This document shows, piece by piece, positions 58,474-64,000 of a DNA stretch of 64,000 bases. The notes beneath the pieces were generated by a model. That model saw only the letters and a list, made by a program, of their open reading frames with translations, had not been told where the DNA came from and did no database searches. Origin of the DNA: Gavia stellata (Eukaryota > Chordata > Aves > Gaviiformes > Gaviidae); the NCBI RefSeq assembly GCF_030936135.1, contig NC_082598.1:13892687-13956686 (forward strand), read 5' to 3'. Position numbers and translations under genes: made by a program. Position 1 is the stretch's first letter. The number at the start of each line of letters is the position of its first letter.

Positions 58474-61400
58474 GGTTTTTTTTTGCAATTAGGTGTCTAC
58501 ATTATTTCTGGAGCTCTGTAGGTGCACTAGGTTACTGTTGCTAGTGTAGCTTTGACTGAGCAGTCTTTTAATTATCAAGGGGCATAGGAGTCCATAGAAC
58601 AGCGCTGGCAACCAGCTCGGGTTCCCCAAGGAAAGGAGCAGCATAGTGGGATGGGGCTTTATAACCTTTGTGGCTGCAAGGTGTTTAGAGGAGTAATATA
58701 ATGACTCTGTATAGTCAGGTACTGTAGGACAGTTTTCTCTGAAGTGAAGCAGCCTAAACTGATAGATGTTTAATTTTTTTTTTTTTTTAAATGTTAGTGT
58801 TTGAACTTGTTAGGAAAAAGATGTACCAGAGCTGAATCTTCTTTTGCTGTTTAAAGCATGCTTTTTTCCAGGTGTTTTTTTTTTCTTTTTCTTTTTTTTT
58901 TTCTTTCCAATTTTGGAAATAACCAAGAAACTCTGGAAACAGAATTTTTTGGGTTTTGTTTATTTTTGACATGTAGAATGGAATTACAGTGATTCCATGA
59001 TTGATGGAGTCATGCATTTGAAAGTAAGGCATAATTGCCCAGTTTGTTTGGAAACTGTAGGTGTCTATGGATTTGTTTCTTTATTTAAACTTTAATAAAT
59101 AAACTGTATTCGTGATAGTGGAAAGCCTGCACACTGGTGTGATGGAGTTCGTGTTTCTTGTTTTATATTTTTCTTTTTTTATCTGCCTCTGTGCTTTGGT
59201 GTGCCTGTATTTTTCTGGCTGCCAAGAAATGACATATAAGCATGAAGGTAAGAAGTTACTGATTAGCTCTTCTGATTGCATTACAAGGAAATTTTTCTTG
59301 GATAATTTTCATCATTAGATTAAGTACTTGAAAATGAGATATTTAAATGTAAAGTGAAACTACATTAGCACAGAGAAATCAGATTATTTATATGTAAGTA
59401 TATCTATATCCAAATAATTAAAAATGAGGGTATATTGAAATTTGCATATAATATTGTCTATGTGTCACTATTGATTTATAACATTCTAAACTTTGATGTT
59501 TACTGAGCACCATACTTCAGTAGAAGTGTTAATACTTGAGTTATAAAGACCTAATGCATATTTTTACTTTAAAATTATGTGAAAACATTGATATAAATCC
59601 ACATGAAAAATACTTGCTACTAAATTCATGGCAGTATTCAGTGGAAATTAGAATTTAAATCAGAATTTTTCAGCATTTATTTTCTCAGTTATGAAGTTAT
59701 GATTTAGAAGTAACAAAGGTACAAATGAATATAAAGGAATCTTTAAGTTGTTAATTGAGGATGTTCCCATTTTTAAGGAAAGTTTGAATGAAATTTGAAT
59801 GAAAATAGTGTTTAGTTACAAAAATCCAGTGAGTATTGTACGTATTTGTGTATACTGTTTCAATGTTTCGAAAAACCATTGTGATTCAGCTTTTGAGCTA
59901 CACGTGGAATCTCCCTTGGAGTTGGTGTATTTATTTATGCCTTATTATTTATTACAGTGTTTGTCAACAAACGTTGTATGAATCAGATGTCTTTTTTCCC
60001 CTTTTTTTTTCCTCTCTACAGCTGTTCCCTCACCAGTTATTTGTTCTGGTTTTGCTGTGGATCACTTCTTGTAGCTAGTTGTTTCAGATCCTAGGTGATC
60101 AACAACAAAACCAGCTATTTTGTAGTTATGTCATGAAGCATTTCATACATGTGCAATTAATATACAATGGTTAAATACCTTATCTCTGTTTCTATGGAAA
60201 GTATCTGCTCCACAAAATGATAAATGTACAGCTTCTCTAAAGAGGAAGGATTCATTAAAAATAAATAAGTGGTTCACTTGTAACTCCAAATATTATAGGC
60301 AGCCTGTATAGCATTTAACAGTTTTTAACTTTTAACTCTCCTTGAAGTCTTGGGGTTTTTTAGTGTGATGAGAAATACTAATTTTCTTGCATAATCTCCT
60401 CCCATCTAATAAATAAGTGATTTATTTAGTAATATATGCAAATTCCCCCCCCCCCAATTTTGCTACTAGTGAAATGTTTAAATGCAGCTAGTATCTTTTG
60501 TCAAAATAATGGTGTTGCTTTAAGTATCTTCTCAAACCTATACACATTTATGTAAAATAAAATCCACTCTTTTTTTTACTATTGTTTTTTCACTCCTTGA
60601 AACAATCTCCGTGGGTGTGTGCATGCAGGGTTAAAGGAAGATACATACTTAAGCTGAGTTATCTACAAAAGCGGCTGTAGTTTGAGGTATAGCAAAAAGT
60701 CCTGTAGGTATGATATGTCTTATTGTCAGTTTTAACTAAGCTGCTGCTGCCCTTCATGGTACTGTGTTCTCTGTGCCATATACATGGTAATAAATTGGAG
60801 TTTTATTCTCCATCTTTTAGAATTCCCTTCTACCAGCCTTCTCAAAGTCAAGACTTGAGTCTTTCTTACTTTGTCAGCCCTCAAGCCTGTACATTACTGT
60901 GGGTTTGGTTGCGCTTTCCTCAAGTGTGTTTGTCATTTTTGAGGCCAAGCATCCTTGAAGCAGGAGGCATGAGCAGGATCAGCTGATTTTTAGTCCTGTG
61001 AGTTGCTTGTCCTTGGCTAGGTTCCTCCAAAGCACGGGCTAGTTGTTCTGAGCCCCATCCACAGACAAGCTGGTGTGGGCAGAAGAGCAGGACATATTGG
61101 CAGAACAGTCTGCATGCAGCTTTGTTTTGGGTTTACTCTCAGCATCTTTGAGTAAAAAGTATATGCACTGCAAAATGAGGATGTGGTTTTCATGAAAGTC
61201 TCTTGGGTTTAGTTTACCTGCCATCATCATCTTTACCTCCTTATAATCTACCTTCATCTTTATGAGACTGTATCTGCTCATCAGTTTGGAGTCAGAATTC
61301 TGAGTTCTTCCTGATGAGTTGACCTGGCAACCCAAATTGTAAATTTGTCTTTCTTGCAACTTGAAGGTAGCACCACTTCTTTAGCCCTATTTTAAACTCC

Positions 61401-63174
61401 CAATATTTACTTGTTGTATTACTGCTAGATGATTGTAGGCGGCCACCAGTATTCAGTGTGGGAGAAATGCTGGATGGGCCATCTCCCAAGGACTAATTAC
61501 ACCTCAGTTTTTGTGGTAAACCTTTGTACTTATGAGAGAGGAGTCTGGAATATTTTTAATTCGAGCGTGAGAGAACACGTTAGCTTTCTGGATAAGTCTT
61601 TATATTCCTAGAATAGAGCTTAAACCTGTTCCCCATGTCCTTTGCTTTGTTAAGTAGGACAGAATGGTGAACAAACTGGTGTAGCATGCGAATGCTGGAG
61701 GAAAGGATTAAATTACACCAGGGAAATTTCTGTCTTAAGCACCTTAGACATAGCTCTGCTTGGTGAAAGGATTACACTGCTTCCTAAACAACTGAAAGAG
61801 GGTTTAGTACTATAACTGTGATCGTTTTATTTTCTTGTGAATACGCTAAATAGTGGTCTAGTAGCTTGCAAAAGGAAGGTTGTTTCTAAAAATTGTTCAG
61901 AAGCTCTTTGCCTTCTGTGCTGCATCATATTTATCTGTATGCATGCGGGTAAGCACAGTCTGCTTGGAAAAGATGTGGGTTTTTTGTTTGTGGGTTTTTT
62001 TGAGTGCGTAACATCCTTTCAGAAGAAGATTTTAGTAGAACCAGTTAATTTAAAAATGCAGTCTGAATAAAATTTTTAAATTATTATTTGAAGGGCTTAT
62101 CTTAAGTGAAGCAATTAAGTGGTTCAGAACACGGCCTTGAAGCTGCCTTCGGTAGTTTGAATGGGATTAGCTGTACAGTGAAACAATTATGGAGTTGTTC
62201 AGCTTGCGAGTGATGAGACTGTGACCTGGTGGACCATGGTAACAAGCTGCAGACTGTAAATGGAGTGCATGGTGTCATGCGTGCAGGCACCAAGTCACAC
62301 CTACGAGCTTGATTTTATGGTACCACTTAAATTAAGATAGAGTATTTTGGCTGTTGATGAGAGCTGTGCTGAGCCAAAAGAATACATTAAGCATTATGGG
62401 GCTTTGTGAGAAAGTGAAGACAGTACTTTGTAGGCATACTGAAAGAATGTATAAAGTCAGATAAGCCTAGAAGACTGCAGACAAACGGTAAATATTTGGA
62501 ATTCATCATGAGATAGGGCATTATAGATAAAATAAAACCTTTCAGTATCTTGAATGAAATTGCTAGGTCACAATTCCACTCACTTAGCCGGGTTGGCTTT
62601 GCTGAGATGTAAGATGTCTGATGTTCTGAATTAATAACAACTGGTAACTTTTTTCATCCTTTAGGCTTTTTTAATAAACAGGGCTACTATCTTCTCACGC
62701 AGAACCTGTGGTTCATATTATTTTAAAAAAACCAAACAAATGATGACATCAGGATCTGTGATTCAGCATCAAGCAGTGCCAAAAAATATAGAGATGGACA
62801 GACAGATTTTTCTTCATCTTCTTAGAACTACCTCTCTCCACTCACCTGCCTGTCTAGGATGCTTCATAACCTGACTCCATTTTTCCAGCAACAACCCTTT
62901 TTTTTTTCTTAATTTTCTTGCTTTTCTGAATTTGTGTTGGATTATTAGAACACTTGTATGGTGTAAAAAGTTAGGGTTTCTGCTGATTAATAGCAGTTAA
63001 CTTTTATTATTGTTATTTTGGAAGGAGAAATACTTGAAAAACTATTTTTCTAGTTAATTGTTTAAGCAATTTTTTTTTAAAACAGTGGAATTTTCTATGG
63101 AAATTTGCTGCTTTCTGAGCATATGTTAGGAAACTGATGGAAAGGGGGCTCTTAAAATGGTGAATTATTGCAGT

Positions 63175-63200
63175 TGTGATGTTTTATATAAAACATCACA
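63175..63200. repeat. Perfect 26-bp palindrome
   Basis: The left arm TGTGATGTTTTAT is followed directly by ATAAAACATCACA, its exact reverse complement, with no loop. The centre is an AT-rich TTTTATATAAAA core. It lies about 715 bp before coding exon 8. It could be a protein-binding palindrome, a remnant of inverted-repeat DNA, or chance. Confidence 0.85.
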
Positions 63201-63915
63201 TTTTTCACAGTGAATATTGCACTATTCACTTCCATTGGCTACTCATTCTCTCTAGTTTTCTGTAAGCATGCATTAAATTGATTACATTGTGTAAAATTTT
63301 AAAAATCTGCATTGAAATGCTGGTTTTCCCTAAGCATAGATTTTTTGGTCAGTCATAATATTGGAGTAAACTTTCGAAAAAATTGAGAATGATGGTATTG
63401 AAAAAATAAATGGAAAGCAGCAATTTATACTTCTAGTAGGATTTTGCAAAATAGATATTATAAATTAATTGTGGGTTTTTTCTTTTTTTCTCTTTTAAAA
63501 TTAATATGAATGATGACTTTTTTTCCACATTGTTCTTCAGAATATTTTTTCCCTTTTAGTTCCACATCTTATACGTTACATCGTACTGGGTTACTTTCTT
63601 CTGAATAGATATTGCATACCTCTGCTGGGAATCTTGTAAGATGTGTATGATTTTGGTAATTAGCTTTTACACTTTTGCTAAAGCATTGTCCTATTGGCAA
63701 TTACCCAGTGCTATGTGCAGTTCAGTTCTTGGAAGTTCTTATACAAATGATGTTGAAAAAGTAACCCATTTAATCAGAGAACAAGGGTTTACAATGGAAC
63801 CTTTTTTCTTCCTAAATACTAAAATAACGGGCAGAGAAGACCTTGGCTACTGCTTACTGGGTCATTGGGGTTTTCCAACCGTTTTGCTAGTAACTAAGAA
63901 AAACTAACTTTTCAG

Positions 63916-64000
63916 AGGCATGTTGTGGAGACATTTTTTGGATTTGATGAAGAATCTGTTGATTCAGAAACATCATCTGTAACTTCATATAACACAGATA
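63916..64000 (+). CDS. JAKMIP1: JAKMIP1 coding exon 8, partial (residues 435-462, runs off window)
   Basis: The exon begins RHVVETFFGFDEESVDSETS and continues SVTSYNTD to the window edge, with one extra base of the next codon. The HVVETFFGFDEESVDSET block is the best single identifier of JAKMIP1: as I recall them, JAKMIP2 has an FIGYDEDSMDSE-like version and JAKMIP3 an FFGYDEEASLE-like version. It is acidic and serine-rich, contrasting with the basic exon before it. The acceptor AACTTTTCAG ends at 63915. A second AG two bases later would shift the frame, so it is not used for this product. The rest of the protein lies outside the window. Confidence 0.95.

Larger units (their letters stand above)
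55374..63915 (+). other. JAKMIP1: JAKMIP1 intron between coding exons 7 and 8 (8.5 kb)
   Basis: It contains a 19-bp tandem duplication (55946-55983), AT-rich tracts at 56468-56482 and 57175-57240, a TTTG repeat (58449-58473), T-rich runs near 58772-58788 and 58876-58904, a C11 tract (60445-60455) and a perfect 26-bp palindrome (63175-63200). No nested gene or recognisable transposable element is seen. Confidence 0.9.

Noticed and set aside
60001..60075. Very strong acceptor (CTCTCTACAG) in the last intron
   Set aside because: No plausible donor or family-like reading frame follows; probably a decoy pyrimidine tract.

Overview
The window is vertebrate nuclear DNA, almost certainly from a bird. 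It is AT-rich, with short exons in long introns, GT...AG splice sites, 5'-truncated CR1 LINE copies ending in the avian ATTCTATG-type tail, and a solo LTR of the endogenous retrovirus type common in bird genomes. There are no bacterial features such as operons, ribosome binding sites, phage genes or CRISPR arrays. The species cannot be told from the sequence. One gene accounts for all the coding sequence I can support: the 5' half of JAKMIP1 (Janus kinase and microtubule interacting protein 1, MARLIN-1), on the + strand. Eight coding exons, all joined in phase 0, give the first 462 residues. The gene runs off the right edge, so the C-terminal part is missing. Layout: bases 1-20484 are non-coding (5' intron or flank). 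A spliced exon at 20485-20759 carries the end of the 5' UTR, with several upstream ORFs, and the start codon. A 13.4 kb intron holds a solo LTR, a sense CR1 and a CR1 tail. The 495-nt main coiled-coil exon is at 34135-34629. A second 13.3 kb intron holds a long antisense CR1. Five exons then cluster between 47911 and 55373, followed by an 8.5 kb intron and the start of an eighth exon at 63916. No CpG island or promoter is visible, so the transcription start probably lies left of the window. The protein is a long charged coiled coil. In the family, the N-terminal ~365 residues associate with microtubules, and the part beyond them binds GABA-B receptor R1 and the kinase TYK2. The window therefore encodes the whole microtubule half and the beginning of the partner-binding half. 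Nothing here is clearly a novel system. The observations most worth checking are a possible 33-nt in-frame microexon at 28294-28326 resembling the end of the first coding exon, a possible coiled-coil-like alternative exon with an in-frame stop at 37530-37635, a triple NAG acceptor at 48812-48820, a donor-like motif directly after the acceptor of the 495-nt exon, stacked upstream ORFs, and a perfect 26-bp palindrome at 63175-63200. Comparisons with known proteins and repeats are from recall, not from a database search.
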